From Dyadobacter diqingensis (lineage in GTDB: Bacteria > Bacteroidota > Bacteroidia > Cytophagales > Spirosomataceae), in assembly GCF_024220585.1 (NCBI RefSeq), contig NZ_JAMXKF010000001.1:558001-622000 (forward strand): a stretch of 64,000 nucleotides of DNA, given 5' to 3'. The translations under genes and the position numbers were made by a program. The notes below the pieces were generated by a model. That model did no database searches, was not told where the DNA came from, and saw only the letters and a program-made list of their open reading frames with translations. Shown piece by piece: positions 28,634 to 39,109 of this stretch (within the stretch, counting starts at the first letter, position 1; the number at the start of each line of letters is the position of its first letter).

Positions 28634-29869
28634 ATGTTACAAAATGATGCTTCTGTATTAGGCCTGTTGCTGGTCATTCTGGCCATGGTATTTTACACAG
28701 CGTCGCTTCCGCAAAAAGGCTGGCAAAAGTTTTATTCCGTGTTCCCGCCTTTGCTGTTGTGTTATTTTATTCCTGGTCTTCTCAATTCCTTTGGCATCAT
28801 CAATGGCGCCGGTTCTCAGCTTTACCCGGTTGTCTCCCGTTATCTTTTACCCGCTTGCCTGGTCCTTTTCACACTTGGAATGGACTGGAAACAATTGGCT
28901 AAACTGGGACCGCCGGCCATTATTCTGATGTTGGTTGGCTCATTCAGCATTATTATCGGCGGGCCCATTGCACTTTTCATTGTCGGGAAGATAAGTCCTG
29001 AAACGGTTGCCGGCGAAGGCCCGGACGCCATATGGAGAGGGCTTGCGACCATTGCCGGAAGCTGGATTGGCGGCGGTGCTAATCAAACAGCGCTTCGGGA
29101 AGTTTTTAAACCAAGCGACAGGTTATTCTCCCAAATTGTGGCGGTCGATGTAATTACTGCTGAACTGTGGATGGCCGTTTTGATTTACGGAGCTGGTTTT
29201 GCCACAAAAATTGATCATTTCCTAAAAGCAGACAGCAGCCAGATCGACGAAGTAAAAAATCATCTGGAAGAATTTCAGCAGACCAACCAACGTATCCCTG
29301 CCACGCGCGACTACATTTATCTGAGTGCTGTGGGACTGGGCGCGACAGGATTTGCGCATTGGCTGGCAGAAAAAATAACACCCTATTTGGCTGAACATTA
29401 CCCGGCTCTCGAAAAATATAGTCTTACTTCCACTTTTTTCTGGATAACCGGACTGGTCACACTGATGGGAATAATATTTTCGCTAACGCCGCTGAGAAAA
29501 CTTGAAAATGTCGGAGCATCAAAACTTGGAAGTGTATTCCTGTATATACTGGTCGCGACCATCGGGATGCAAATGGATCTGGGCTCGATTGCCGATAATC
29601 CGGGACTTTTTGCCATAGGGGCGATCTGGATGCTGGTTCATGCAGGAACGATTGTGCTAGTCGCACGGTGGCTGAAAATTCCCTACTTCTTCCTGGCAGT
29701 GTCCAGCCAGGCTAATGTGGGTGGGTCGGCATCCGCATCGGTGGTCGCTGCGGCTTTTCATCCTTCCCTTGCCTCGGTTGGAATAATATTGGCAATTCTG
29801 GGATACGCCATTGGGACTTATGGAGGCTATCTTTCTGCACTTATGATGCAGTGGGTTAGCGAAATGTAG
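28634..29869 (+). CDS. DUF819 family membrane protein
   Basis: 411 residues, about ten to twelve membrane helices. Stretches such as WIGGGANQTALREVF and SQANVGGSASASVVAAAFHPSLASVG are typical of DUF819 (YjcL-like) proteins, proposed as permeases; the substrate is not known. A good Bacteroidota promoter precedes it. lepA follows 49 bp downstream, with its own promoter box just after this gene's stop. Confidence 0.85.
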   Translation: MLQNDASVLGLLLVILAMVFYTASLPQKGWQKFYSVFPPLLLCYFIPGLLNSFGIINGAGSQLYPVVSRYLLPACLVLFTLGMDWKQLAKLGPPAIILMLVGSFSIIIGGPIALFIVGKISPETVAGEGPDAIWRGLATIAGSWIGGGANQTALREVFKPSDRLFSQIVAVDVITAELWMAVLIYGAGFATKIDHFLKADSSQIDEVKNHLEEFQQTNQRIPATRDYIYLSAVGLGATGFAHWLAEKITPYLAEHYPALEKYSLTSTFFWITGLVTLMGIIFSLTPLRKLENVGASKLGSVFLYILVATIGMQMDLGSIADNPGLFAIGAIWMLVHAGTIVLVARWLKIPYFFLAVSSQANVGGSASASVVAAAFHPSLASVGIILAILGYAIGTYGGYLSALMMQWVSEM

Positions 29870-29889
29870 GATTTGAAAGTTTAGGCGTG

Positions 29890-29897
29890 TAATTTTG
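29890..29897 (+). promoter_or_regulatory. -7 box upstream of lepA
   Basis: TAATTTTG is an exact TAnnTTTG, 21 bases before the lepA ATG. The TTG at 29895 that opens a longer frame lies inside this box. Confidence 0.5.
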
Positions 29898-29918
29898 TCA
29901 GCCTATATAATTAATTTC

Positions 29919-31706
29919 ATGAAGAACATTCGTAATTTTTGCATCATTGCCCATATTGACCACGGAAAAAGCACCCTGGCAGATCGTTTACTGGAATTTA
30001 CCAAAACGGTATCCAACCGCGACATGCAGGCTCAGCTCCTTGACAATATGGATCTGGAACGCGAACGCGGCATCACGATCAAGAGCCACGCAATCCAGAT
30101 GACTTATCTTTACAAAGGGGAAGAATACACACTGAACCTTATTGATACGCCGGGACACGTCGATTTTTCTTACGAAGTTTCCCGTTCTATTGCCGCTTGT
30201 GAAGGTGCACTACTGCTTGTAGACGCGTCACAAGGGACAGAAGCGCAGACAATTTCCAACTTATATCTTGCGATAAACCATAACCTTACAATCATTCCCG
30301 TACTTAACAAAGTGGATTTACCAGGTGCAAGGCCTGAGGAAATCAAGGACGAGATGGTTGATCTTTTGGGTTGCGACCGTGATGACATCATCCCGGCCAG
30401 TGGAAAGGAAGGCATTGGTATCAAAGAAATCCTGGACGCCATTATTGAAAGAGTTCCCGCACCAGTTGGTGATCCGGAAGCTCCCTTACAAGCACTTATC
30501 TTCGACTCGGTGTTTAACTCGTACCGTGGTATTGAGGTAATTTTCCGTATTAAAAACGGAAGTATCAAAAAAGGTGATAAAGTAAAGTTCATGAACACCG
30601 GTAAGGAATATATTGCCGATGAAATTGGAACACTTGGCCTTGTTCAGATACCAAAACAAGTGGTTGAATGCGGTGATGTAGGTTATCTTATCTCAGGTAT
30701 CAAGGTTGCCAAAGAAGTAAAAGTAGGTGATACGATCACGCATTTGCATCGTCAGGCGTCTGAGTCCATCGTTGGGTTCTCGGAAGTAAAACCGATGGTA
30801 TTTGCAGGTATTTACCCAGTTGATACCACCGAATTTGAAGAACTCCGTGACGCCATGGAAAAGCTTCAGTTGAATGACGCAGCCCTGGTTTGGGAACCTG
30901 AAACATCTGCCGCGCTTGGCTTTGGTTTCCGTTGCGGTTTCCTTGGCATGCTCCATATGGAAATTGTTCAGGAGCGTCTGGAACGTGAATTTGACATGAC
31001 CGTTATTACCACCGTTCCGTCGGTTCAGTTCAGAATTACCAATACAAAAGATCAGTTGATCAACATTAGTGCGCCTTCTGAAATGCCGGAGCCTAACTTA
31101 ATCAACTGGATTGAAGAGCCTTATATCAATGCACAGATTATCACAAAATCTGACTACATCGGCCCGATCCTTACGCTTTGTATGGACAAACGCGGCATGC
31201 TGAAAAATCAGGTTTACCTGACAGCTGAACGTGTAGAGCTTCAATTCAGATTGCCGCTTGCAGAAGTGGTGTTTGACTTCTTTGATAAACTGAAAACGAT
31301 TTCCAAAGGATATGCTTCTCTGGATTACGATCTGGCAGGATACGAAGAATCGGACATGGTAAAACTTGACGTAATGCTTAATGGTGAGCCGGTTGACGCT
31401 TTGTCGGCCATCGTTCACAGAACAAAAGCTTACGAATGGGGTAAAAAACTTTGCGAAAAATTGCGCGAGCTGATCCCAAGACAAATGTTTGAAATCGCGA
31501 TCCAGGCTGCTATCGGACAGAAAATCATTGCCCGTGAAACCGTGAAGGCGATGCGTAAAGACGTATTGGCAAAATGTTACGGTGGTGATATTTCCCGTAA
31601 GCGTAAATTGCTTGAAAAGCAGAAAAAAGGAAAGAAAAGAATGCGTCAGGTTGGTAACGTAGAAATACCTCAGGAAGCATTTATGGCTGTATTAAAGATT
31701 AATTAA
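29919..31706 (+). CDS. lepA: Elongation factor 4 (LepA)
   Basis: 595 residues from ATG 29919 ([18 protein letters not shown]), the usual LepA length. GTPase motifs: AHIDHGKS (G1), DTPGHVDF (G3), NKVDLP (G4). The LepA-specific C-terminal basic region ([21 protein letters not shown]) is present. It is a membrane-associated ribosomal GTPase that back-translocates or assists ribosomes under stress. A longer frame opens at a TTG (29895) that lies within a promoter box and is rejected. Confidence 0.97.
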   Translation: MKNIRNFCIIAHIDHGKSTLADRLLEFTKTVSNRDMQAQLLDNMDLERERGITIKSHAIQMTYLYKGEEYTLNLIDTPGHVDFSYEVSRSIAACEGALLLVDASQGTEAQTISNLYLAINHNLTIIPVLNKVDLPGARPEEIKDEMVDLLGCDRDDIIPASGKEGIGIKEILDAIIERVPAPVGDPEAPLQALIFDSVFNSYRGIEVIFRIKNGSIKKGDKVKFMNTGKEYIADEIGTLGLVQIPKQVVECGDVGYLISGIKVAKEVKVGDTITHLHRQASESIVGFSEVKPMVFAGIYPVDTTEFEELRDAMEKLQLNDAALVWEPETSAALGFGFRCGFLGMLHMEIVQERLEREFDMTVITTVPSVQFRITNTKDQLINISAPSEMPEPNLINWIEEPYINAQIITKSDYIGPILTLCMDKRGMLKNQVYLTAERVELQFRLPLAEVVFDFFDKLKTISKGYASLDYDLAGYEESDMVKLDVMLNGEPVDALSAIVHRTKAYEWGKKLCEKLRELIPRQMFEIAIQAAIGQKIIARETVKAMRKDVLAKCYGGDISRKRKLLEKQKKGKKRMRQVGNVEIPQEAFMAVLKIN

Positions 31707-31757
31707 ATTGAATACAGCGTTATAATTTAATAACAAAAGAAAGTGCTTCGTAAGCCT

Positions 31758-31787
31758 TTTGTTGTAAATTTGACTCGAATCTATTTG
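31758..31787 (+). promoter_or_regulatory. Possible promoter of the pyruvate dehydrogenase E2 gene
   Basis: TTTG (31758-31761), 18 bases, then TCTATTTG (31780-31787), one mismatch. A competing exact -7 box TAAATTTG is at 31765-31772 but has no good -33. Either lies within 60 bases of the ATG at 31824. Confidence 0.35.
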
Positions 31788-31823
31788 TAATACCCAAGAA
31801 ACTAAAATACGACAAATACCGAT

Positions 31824-33470
31824 ATGGCAGAAGTAATCCGTATGCCCAAGATGAGCGACACCATGGAAGAAGGTGTTATTGCAGAATGGCACAAACAAGT
31901 TGGTGATGTAATCAAATCCGGTGAAATTATAGCCGAAGTCGAGACCGACAAAGCTACTATGGATCTTGAATCGTATTATGATGGTACTCTTCTTTATATA
32001 GGCGTAAAAAAAGGCGATGCTGTTCCTATTGACGGGATTATGGCTATCGTTGGTGAAAAAGGCGAAGATTATAAATCATTACTGGAAGAAGGTGGTGGAA
32101 ACGGAAAAGCGGAGGCAAAAGAAGAAGCCAAAGCTGCACCGGTAGAAACTCCTGCACCAGCGGCTGAAAAACCTGCTGCTGCACCAGCAAAATCTACTGA
32201 AAAAATTAATGCTGCCGTAGTTCGTATGCCAAAAATGAGCGATACGATGGAGGAAGGAACTTTGGTTTCCTGGCAGAAAAAAGTGGGTGATAAAGTAAAA
32301 TCAGGAGATATTCTGGCCGAAGTTGAAACCGACAAAGCCACAATGGAACTTGAAGCATACGAAGATGGTACTTTGCTTTATGTAGGTATCAAAGAAGGCG
32401 AAGCAGTTCCTGTTGACGGAATTATCGCAGTGATCGGTGAAGAAGGATCTAACGTTGAAGCCTTGCTAGCCCGTGAAAACGGCGAAGCTGAGCCAGAAGC
32501 GGCACCGGCTGCCAAGGAGACTGCACCAGAAGCAGCTGCTGAAAAACCAACTTCGGTTGCTGATTCAGGAGACCGTATCAAAGCTTCTCCTCTTGCACGT
32601 CGTCTTGCTGACGAAAAAGGAATCAACATCAATCAGGTGGCAGGAAGCGGTGACAATGGCCGTATCGTGAAACGTGATGTGGATGAGTTCAAACCAGCTG
32701 CCAAAACAGAAGCTGCACCGGCTGCGAAAGCTGCTGAATCGGCACCTGCGAAACCAGAAGCTCAGGCAGCAGCTGCACCGGCAAACGGCGATTTCGTTGA
32801 CACACCGGTTTCACAAATGCGTAAAACGATTGCACGTCGTTTGAGTGATAGCTTGTTTACTGCACCGCATTTCTATGTAACGATGGAAATTGTGATGGAC
32901 AAAGCAATGGCATTACGTCCGCAATTGAATGAAGTTAGCCCTGCTAAAATTTCTTTCAACGACTTCGTAATCAAAGCTTGTGCAATTGCATTGAAACAAC
33001 ATCCTGCTGTTAACTCTGCATGGTTGGGAGATAAAATCAGAAAATACAATTATGTAAATATCGGTGTTGCCGTTGCGGTTGACGAAGGACTTTTAGTGCC
33101 TGTAATCCGTGATGCTGACAAGAAAAATCTTTCTACTATTTCGTCAGAAGTAAAAGATTTTGCCGGTAAAGCAAAAGATAAAAAATTGCAGCCTAAGGAT
33201 TGGGAAGGAAATACATTCTCGATTTCAAACCTGGGTATGTTTGGTGTGGACGAATTCACAGCGATCATCAACCCACCAGATTCTTGTATTTTGGCGATTG
33301 GTGGCATTAAGAAAGTAGCAGCCTTCAAAGAAGATGGTACTGTATACCCAACCAACATCATGAAAGTTACCCTTTCTGCTGATCACCGTGTTGTGGACGG
33401 AGCACTTGCCGCTCAGTTCCTGAATACCGTGAAGAAGCTGTTGGAAGAGCCGATGAGCATGTTGGTTTAA
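31824..33470 (+). CDS. pdhC: Pyruvate dehydrogenase complex E2, dihydrolipoamide acetyltransferase
   Basis: 548 residues. Two lipoyl domains (about 1-80 and 132-210), each with the lipoylated lysine in ETDKATM, are joined by Ala/Pro/Glu-rich linkers. The E1/E3-binding domain follows (KASPLARRLADEKGI...GRIVKRDV, about 252-288). The catalytic acetyltransferase domain has MRKTIARRLSDS and the active-site DHRVVDG near the end. It transfers acetyl groups to CoA at the core of the complex. E1 and E3 genes are not in the window. A small coiled-coil gene follows 25 bp downstream. Confidence 0.95.
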   Translation: MAEVIRMPKMSDTMEEGVIAEWHKQVGDVIKSGEIIAEVETDKATMDLESYYDGTLLYIGVKKGDAVPIDGIMAIVGEKGEDYKSLLEEGGGNGKAEAKEEAKAAPVETPAPAAEKPAAAPAKSTEKINAAVVRMPKMSDTMEEGTLVSWQKKVGDKVKSGDILAEVETDKATMELEAYEDGTLLYVGIKEGEAVPVDGIIAVIGEEGSNVEALLARENGEAEPEAAPAAKETAPEAAAEKPTSVADSGDRIKASPLARRLADEKGININQVAGSGDNGRIVKRDVDEFKPAAKTEAAPAAKAAESAPAKPEAQAAAAPANGDFVDTPVSQMRKTIARRLSDSLFTAPHFYVTMEIVMDKAMALRPQLNEVSPAKISFNDFVIKACAIALKQHPAVNSAWLGDKIRKYNYVNIGVAVAVDEGLLVPVIRDADKKNLSTISSEVKDFAGKAKDKKLQPKDWEGNTFSISNLGMFGVDEFTAIINPPDSCILAIGGIKKVAAFKEDGTVYPTNIMKVTLSADHRVVDGALAAQFLNTVKKLLEEPMSMLV

Positions 33471-33495
33471 AGTATTAATTATAATCACACACACT

Positions 33496-33774
33496 ATGGA
33501 ATCAGAAGACCGCTTAAATCAGATCGAGCCACTTATTGCCAAAATAAGTAGAAGGTTAGACGAAATGGATGGAAGGTTAGATGAAATAGCCGGAGTATTA
33601 GGCAAAATTGTTGAAAAATTAGATGTAATAACTGAAAGATTAGATCGAAAAACAGATGGAATGGGTGTAAAGATGGGTACTGATTCTGCTGAAATAAAGA
33701 GAAGACTTATTGAAAATGAGAACTCTAGGCAGGAACTCCAATCCATCTTAAACTTCCTGCAAAACAATAACTAG
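33496..33774 (+). CDS. Small coiled-coil protein of unknown function
   Basis: 92 residues, highly charged. Residues about 5-55 show a heptad pattern (RLDEMDGRLDEIAGVLGKI, then VEKLDVITERLDRK) that predicts a parallel coiled coil; the rest is polar and probably helical. No signal peptide or catalytic motif. I do not recognise a family. It lies 25 bp after the E2 gene and just before a strong terminator, so it is probably the last gene of that transcript. Confidence 0.65.
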   Translation: MESEDRLNQIEPLIAKISRRLDEMDGRLDEIAGVLGKIVEKLDVITERLDRKTDGMGVKMGTDSAEIKRRLIENENSRQELQSILNFLQNNN

Positions 33775-33812
33775 TTTTTCGAAATGATTTCAATTTAAAA
33801 ATACAATAATGT

Positions 33813-33850
33813 CAAAAGTGTCAGGTTTTACAACCTGGCACTTTTGTTTT
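33813..33850 (+). terminator. Strong rho-independent terminator
   Basis: CAAAAGTGTCAGGTT (33813-33827) pairs with 33832-33846 (15 bp, one G-U) over a four-base loop, followed by a T-rich tract. It closes the E2/coiled-coil unit. Confidence 0.85.
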
Positions 33851-33912
33851 AATAACAGAATAAATTTTTCTGCGGTGTAAGCAGACAACCATTCAGAATT
33901 CATAACGAGAAT

Positions 33913-34455
33913 ATGGAAAAAATACATGCAACCACCGTGCTTGGTGTACTTCACAATGGTACTGTATCACTCGGTGCGGACGGACAGGCGACAATGGGAA
34001 ATACCGTTGCCAAGAGTAACGTAAAAAAAATACGTACACTGATGGGTGGCAAAATCCTGGTAGGATTTGCGGGATCAACAGCTGACGCCTTTACCCTTCT
34101 TGAACGCTTTGAAGAGAAATTAAACGCCTATGGAGGCAATATGAAACGTGCCGCCATCGAACTTGCAAAAGACTGGCGCACGGACCGGTATCTGAGAAAA
34201 CTGGAAGCGATGATGATCACGGCGAATAAAGAAGAAATTCTGGTGATATCCGGAACAGGTGATGTGCTCGAACCTGAAAACGGAATAGCAGCTATCGGTT
34301 CTGGTGGAAATTTTGCTTTGTCCGCAGCGCAGGCTTTGAAAAAACACGCCACGCATCTGACAGCAGAAGAAATGGTTCGCGAGGGGCTAACGGTTGCTGC
34401 CGATTTGTGTATTTATACCAATCATAATCTGGTTATTGAGAAAATCGCTCAATAG
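33913..34455 (+). CDS. hslV: ATP-dependent protease subunit HslV
   Basis: 180 residues. The catalytic threonine is in ATTVLGV (T7) behind a six-residue leader that is presumably processed. [21 protein letters not shown] and [17 protein letters not shown] are diagnostic. HslV forms the proteolytic double ring capped by the HslU ATPase; hslU is not next to it, which is unusual compared with many bacteria but cannot be judged beyond the window. Confidence 0.95.
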   Translation: MEKIHATTVLGVLHNGTVSLGADGQATMGNTVAKSNVKKIRTLMGGKILVGFAGSTADAFTLLERFEEKLNAYGGNMKRAAIELAKDWRTDRYLRKLEAMMITANKEEILVISGTGDVLEPENGIAAIGSGGNFALSAAQALKKHATHLTAEEMVREGLTVAADLCIYTNHNLVIEKIAQ

Positions 34456-34459
34456 CAAA

Positions 34460-34506
34460 ACGTAAAACGGGTGAGGTGTTTTTGACTCACATCACCCGTT
34501 TTACGT
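34460..34506. terminator. Bidirectional terminator between hslV and acetyltransferase gene
   Basis: A perfect 15 bp stem (34460-34474 against 34492-34506) with a 17-base loop that can itself form GTGAG/CTCAC. The last base overlaps the stop region of the convergent gene. Confidence 0.75.
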
Positions 34507-34919
34507 CATTTCAGCAGTTTTTCAATCTTGTAATAGTCAATACCTTCCTTTACAAAGACCTCTGAAAATTTCTCAAAACCTACCCTTTCGTAAAAATGTA
34601 AGGCATCTGCCCGGGCATCACACCAGATTCTTTTAAAACCGGCTTCCCTGGCATAATCCATCACGAACAATATCATTTTTTTCCCAAGACCCTGATTCTG
34701 AAATTCAGGCAGGGTGGCAAATTTTCGAAAACGGATGCTTTCCCCTTCACCGAACAGCGAGATAATCGTTACCAGTTGGGCGTTCTGATACAATCCAAAA
34801 TGAACTCCTGTTTCATCTCCTTCTACTTTGACAAATTCAAAGGGTTTGTCAGGCCATAACACAACATGCCGGATTGGCAGTATCTCATCCAGAGCAGCTT
34901 TTTTGATTTCAATTTGCAT
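34506..34919 (-). CDS. GNAT family N-acetyltransferase
   Basis: 137 residues. The acetyl-CoA loop is in FATLPEFQNQGLGKKMILF, followed by GFKRIWCDARADALHFYERVGF. Substrate unknown. It begins 7 bp after the stop of the dacB gene on the same strand, so the two are likely co-transcribed. Confidence 0.85.
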   Translation of the reverse strand: MQIEIKKAALDEILPIRHVVLWPDKPFEFVKVEGDETGVHFGLYQNAQLVTIISLFGEGESIRFRKFATLPEFQNQGLGKKMILFVMDYAREAGFKRIWCDARADALHFYERVGFEKFSEVFVKEGIDYYKIEKLLK

Positions 34920-34926
34920 AAAACTA

Positions 34927-36399
34927 TTATAACTCAGCCAGCAATGTCATTAGCCTCACCAGCTCTTCCGACACGGTCCGGCTGCTTTCCTGTTGATATT
35001 TATTTGCGATCATGGCGAAACTAAGCACCATGCCGGATTTGGTCGTTACATAACCTGCATAAGCTCTCGTACCTTCAATAGAGCCGCTTTTTGCATGAAT
35101 ATTTCCTGCCGCCTTCGTTCCCTTCCCCAAATTCCTGACGGTTCCGTTAAGACCTAAAACGGCAATACTCTTATAAAAATCAGGATAGGAAGCCTCCTTG
35201 GTGGCAAGGCTCAAAATATCGGTGAGGTTATGGGTCGTAATAGATCCCGACGGTGATAGTCCGCTTCCATCTTTGATAAAAAAACCTCTCATGTCAGCCT
35301 TTCTGTTCAACCAGTAATTGGTTACGGCCTTGGCCGCATCGTCATAATCAGATCTGCCTTCCAGTTGTTTCCCCGCTTTTTTAAGAAATGCGTCAGCATA
35401 TAAATTCACACTCCAATAATTAGCCTGCTGACAAATATCTCTCAATGGCGGTGATTTGTACTCATCCAGTACTTTCTTACCCGTCGGAATCAGCGAAGTC
35501 GCTGTTCCTTTTAAAGCACCTGGCTCGGAAATAAAGGCGATGGTTCCGGATAGACCTTGTTTTAAGGCGTACGCTGCGTACATCGCCGGATCCGGAATAG
35601 ATCCCTTCACTGAAAAACTCACGACACCTCTGGGCACGGTTCCGGTCAATATAACCTGATTGCTCAAAGGATTTCCATACACAACCGTTTTATCCCCTGA
35701 ACCTCGTTCGCCGGTCGTCACACGATTGGTAAAAACCAGGTACGGTATGGCCGGTTCAATACCCAGCAAACTCGTCGGATCGCCTTCCTCAACGCCAGGT
35801 TTAAATTTAATCCGGTACTGGTTATCGTTAAAATTAAGCCCTGAAACGCCCGCGCCGTAATAATTCCCCAGATCACCCCAGATCCAGCTGTCTGCCAACG
35901 TATTGCTGTCGAAATAAGACGCATCAGCCAGAACATCTCCTTTGATATATTTAATCCCCAGTTTCTGAATTGCAGCCGTCCACCGGCTTATCAGCTGCGT
36001 ACTGCCCGGATAATCCTTAAAACGATCGCTGCCCAAGGAAGGATCCCCCGCTCCGCGGATATATATGTTACCGACAAGCGTATCTTTTTTGATCAAACCA
36101 TCATATTCCAGAAAGGTCTGATATCTGAAATCACCTCCCAGGACAGAAAGAATTGTTGCGGTACTTACCAGTTTGAGTATAGATGCCGATGGCAGAGACT
36201 TTTCAGGATTAATCGCAAAAATAGTTTTCTTGTCGGCCACGGATTTTACGCTCACAGACAGTGTCCCGTTCCTGATCAGCTCGCTGTTTTGGAGCTCAAG
36301 CACGGCATCGCTAAAACCCGTTAATGCCAAACTATCAATGGATTGAGCCTTTATCTCATGCAGGATCAGCATACAGAAAAAGGTAAATATTAATTTCAT
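34927..36399 (-). CDS. dacB: D-alanyl-D-alanine carboxypeptidase/endopeptidase (PBP4, S13 family)
   Basis: 490 residues with a signal peptide (about 1-18). The active-site SxxK is in LPSASILKL (S73/K76), the SxN in NYWSVNLYAD, and the KTG-type motif in HAKSGSIEGTRAYAGY. Long insertions between the first two motifs are typical of S13. It trims or cleaves peptidoglycan cross-links in the periplasm. An acetyltransferase gene follows 7 bp downstream. Confidence 0.93.
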   Translation of the reverse strand: MKLIFTFFCMLILHEIKAQSIDSLALTGFSDAVLELQNSELIRNGTLSVSVKSVADKKTIFAINPEKSLPSASILKLVSTATILSVLGGDFRYQTFLEYDGLIKKDTLVGNIYIRGAGDPSLGSDRFKDYPGSTQLISRWTAAIQKLGIKYIKGDVLADASYFDSNTLADSWIWGDLGNYYGAGVSGLNFNDNQYRIKFKPGVEEGDPTSLLGIEPAIPYLVFTNRVTTGERGSGDKTVVYGNPLSNQVILTGTVPRGVVSFSVKGSIPDPAMYAAYALKQGLSGTIAFISEPGALKGTATSLIPTGKKVLDEYKSPPLRDICQQANYWSVNLYADAFLKKAGKQLEGRSDYDDAAKAVTNYWLNRKADMRGFFIKDGSGLSPSGSITTHNLTDILSLATKEASYPDFYKSIAVLGLNGTVRNLGKGTKAAGNIHAKSGSIEGTRAYAGYVTTKSGMVLSFAMIANKYQQESSRTVSEELVRLMTLLAEL

Positions 36400-36685
36400 A
36401 AATCTTTATTTGGTCTGGGTCGGTTAAAAAAAAGAAGCATTCTCATGCTAAACTATATAGACTTCGGCAATTCTACGCCTCTTTTTTGATACTTTTGTAG
36501 TTAAATGTTTAAGTTAAGTTGATTATATTCCGCAACAATTGCCGTGATTACATAAGCATTATTTTGCTGCTCACGTTTTTACTTTAACTTAATCTTTTTG
36601 ATTGACCATTAAGATTCGAAATAATATTGTTTTTTCTCACATAGAGGAAGATCATAATATAGATATTCACGGTATTACATAACAC

Positions 36686-38110
36686 ATGAAATTGACATTT
36701 TGGGGAGCCGCCCAGCAAGTTACCGGCAGTATGTTTCTACTGGAAACAGACGACTACCGGATCTTGATCGATTGCGGCTCGGACTTTGATTTAGACGAAA
36801 AAGACAGAAGAACGCGCTATGATGAACAAAAAAGTGTTTTCCCTTTTGATGCAAGCCTAATCAATACAGTGCTGCTTACGCACGCACATATCGATCACTC
36901 CGGCAACATTCCCAACTTATTTAAAGAAGGTTTTGAAGGAAGAGTTGTTTGTACAGAACCCACACTTGCCCTTACTTCCCTACTCTTAAAAGATGCAGCA
37001 AACCTGCATCAGAAAAGGCTGAATGCCCAAAACGGCTCTTCCAATAAAAAGCGAGGCAGAAAAAAGAAGGATGTTCCCCGGGATTATTTCGTGGAAAAAA
37101 ATGTGATTGAGGCACTGGATAATTTTGTTCCGGTTTCTTTTGGCCAGCGTTACCGGATCGCCGATCACGTTTCGATTACATTTTATGCAGCCGGGCACTT
37201 ACTTGGCGCGGCACATATCGTGGTTGAAGTTACTGAAAACGGAGAAAAAAAACGGATCTGTTTTTCAGGAGACATTGGCAGAAGCAACTATCCGCTGCTG
37301 ATTGACCCGCAGGAAGTGCCTCAGGTCGATTATCTGGTTTGTGAGTCGACCTACGGAAATCGCCTGCATGAGGATACCACCTCTCCTGCAACCGCCCTTG
37401 CCGATGTGATCAAACGTACCTGTGTCGACATTCCGGGAAGGCTTATTATCCCTTCTTTCAGCGTTGGGCGGACACAGGCTTTACTGTATACGCTAAACAA
37501 AATTTACGCCGATCATGCTTTCCCTAACCTGAAAGTATTTTCTGATAGCCCGCTTGCGCATAGCAGCACAAAAGTGTATCAGCGTTATGTGAGGCTTTTG
37601 AATAAAGAAGCCAGAAACTTTCATGCTGATAACGACATTCTTTTTGATTTTGACAACCTGATCTATCTGGAAAGTTCGGATGCCAGTCGTGCCGTATCCA
37701 ACTACAATGAACCCTGCATTATCATTTCTTCGTCGGGAATGGTACAGGGCGGACGCGTTGAACAACACGTGGAGGCCAACATCGGCAACCCGTACGCAAC
37801 CATTCTGATGATCGGTTATGCGTCCGAAGGAACCCTGGGATGGAGGCTTTTAAACGGGCAGGATAGTATTTCGATTCGTGGAAACAAGCTGCCTGTCTTG
37901 GCTAATATTGAAAAAATTGACGTATTTAGCGGCCACGGAGATCAAAATGACCTGATCCGGTTTGTAAAAATGCAGGATCCTGAGAAATTAAAGGCTGTCT
38001 TTTTGGTTCACGGTGAACAACAAAGCATGTCTGATTTTCAAAATAAAATTAATGAAATTGGCTACAATACGGTAGAAATACCGTTAAGGGGACGCTCCTA
38101 TGAACTTTAG
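36686..38110 (+). CDS. MBL-fold beta-CASP RNA metallo-hydrolase
   Basis: 474 residues. The metal-binding motif is [15 protein letters not shown]. Later histidines are in [11 protein letters not shown] and FSGDIG; the beta-CASP part contains [40 protein letters not shown] and the final [10 protein letters not shown] and LVHGEQQSM. This is the YSH1/CPSF-73-like group, probably an endo- or exoribonuclease in the cytoplasm. accA follows 26 bp downstream. The 286 bp gap before it has an exact -7-like TACTTTTG at 36490, but about 190 bases from the start. Confidence 0.9.
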   Translation: MKLTFWGAAQQVTGSMFLLETDDYRILIDCGSDFDLDEKDRRTRYDEQKSVFPFDASLINTVLLTHAHIDHSGNIPNLFKEGFEGRVVCTEPTLALTSLLLKDAANLHQKRLNAQNGSSNKKRGRKKKDVPRDYFVEKNVIEALDNFVPVSFGQRYRIADHVSITFYAAGHLLGAAHIVVEVTENGEKKRICFSGDIGRSNYPLLIDPQEVPQVDYLVCESTYGNRLHEDTTSPATALADVIKRTCVDIPGRLIIPSFSVGRTQALLYTLNKIYADHAFPNLKVFSDSPLAHSSTKVYQRYVRLLNKEARNFHADNDILFDFDNLIYLESSDASRAVSNYNEPCIIISSSGMVQGGRVEQHVEANIGNPYATILMIGYASEGTLGWRLLNGQDSISIRGNKLPVLANIEKIDVFSGHGDQNDLIRFVKMQDPEKLKAVFLVHGEQQSMSDFQNKINEIGYNTVEIPLRGRSYEL

Positions 38111-38136
38111 TCCGGGCCACAAAGAAGAAATATAAC

Positions 38137-39090
38137 ATGAGAACATACCTTGATTTTGAAAAACCAATGGCCGAGCTAGAACGTAAGCTCGAAGAGATGA
38201 AGGCATTAGCGCAACAAAATAATGTTGATGTTTCTGATGCCATTTCCCTGCTGGAAAACAATATTACTGAACTTCGTAAGGAAATTTTCGGAAAGCTTAC
38301 CAGCTGGCAGCGTGTCCAGCTTTCGCGCCATCCGGACCGCCCTTATACACTGGACTATATCCAGTTAATCTGTGATGAATTCATCGAGCTTCACGGCGAC
38401 CGCCAGGTACGCGATGATCCTGCCATGATTGGCGGACTTGCCAACATCGACGGACAGACTTTCATGCTTATTGGTCAGCAGAAAGGCCGCAATACCAAGC
38501 AGCGTCAGCACCGCAACTTCGGGATGCCAAATCCGGAAGGGTACCGCAAAGCATTGCGCCTGATGAAGATGGCGGAAAAATTCAATATTCCAATCGTTAC
38601 GTTGGTGGATACGCCGGGTGCATTTCCCGGAATGGAAGCGGAGGAACGCGGACAAGGTGAAGCCATTGCACGCAATATCAAAGAGATGTTCCTGCTTAAA
38701 GTACCCGTTATCTGTATCGTTATCGGAGAAGGTGCTTCCGGTGGGGCAATTGGTATTGCCATCGGTGACCGTGTTTTGATGTTGGAAAACACCTGGTATT
38801 CGGTAATTTCTCCTGAAAACTGCTCAACTATCTTATGGCGCAGCTGGGATTTCAAAGAACAGGCTGCCGAGGCGATGAAGATCACCGCCAAGGATATGAA
38901 AAACAATAAACTGATCGACGGCATTGTTCCTGAGCCACTTGGCGGAGCACATCTGGATCACGCATGGATGGCTGCCGAACTGAAGAAAACCATCCTGAGT
39001 AATTTTAAAGAAATTTCTTCTATCTCTCCCCAGAAAAGAATTGATCAGCGTATTGATAAATTCTGTGCAATGGGTGTGGTTGTAGAATAA
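38137..39090 (+). CDS. accA: Acetyl-CoA carboxylase carboxyltransferase subunit alpha
   Basis: 317 residues, the usual AccA length. [22 protein letters not shown] begins the N-terminal helix pair. The carboxyltransferase core has [19 protein letters not shown], [23 protein letters not shown] and [31 protein letters not shown] blocks. It carries out the second half-reaction of malonyl-CoA synthesis. accD is not adjacent. It sits between the beta-CASP gene (26 bp) and a HAD phosphatase gene (19 bp), probably one transcript. Confidence 0.96.
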   Translation: MRTYLDFEKPMAELERKLEEMKALAQQNNVDVSDAISLLENNITELRKEIFGKLTSWQRVQLSRHPDRPYTLDYIQLICDEFIELHGDRQVRDDPAMIGGLANIDGQTFMLIGQQKGRNTKQRQHRNFGMPNPEGYRKALRLMKMAEKFNIPIVTLVDTPGAFPGMEAEERGQGEAIARNIKEMFLLKVPVICIVIGEGASGGAIGIAIGDRVLMLENTWYSVISPENCSTILWRSWDFKEQAAEAMKITAKDMKNNKLIDGIVPEPLGGAHLDHAWMAAELKKTILSNFKEISSISPQKRIDQRIDKFCAMGVVVE

Positions 39091-39109
39091 TCAAGCTTAT
39101 AGCCGTTCC

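Noticed and set aside
29895..29918. TTG start for lepA eight codons upstream
   Set aside because: It lies in a TAATTTTG -7 box, and LepA proteins normally begin MKNIRNF-like as at 29919.
31824..32460. Direct repeat of about 390 bp spacing at the start of the E2 gene
   Set aside because: These are the two lipoyl domains of the protein, not a mobile or structural DNA repeat.
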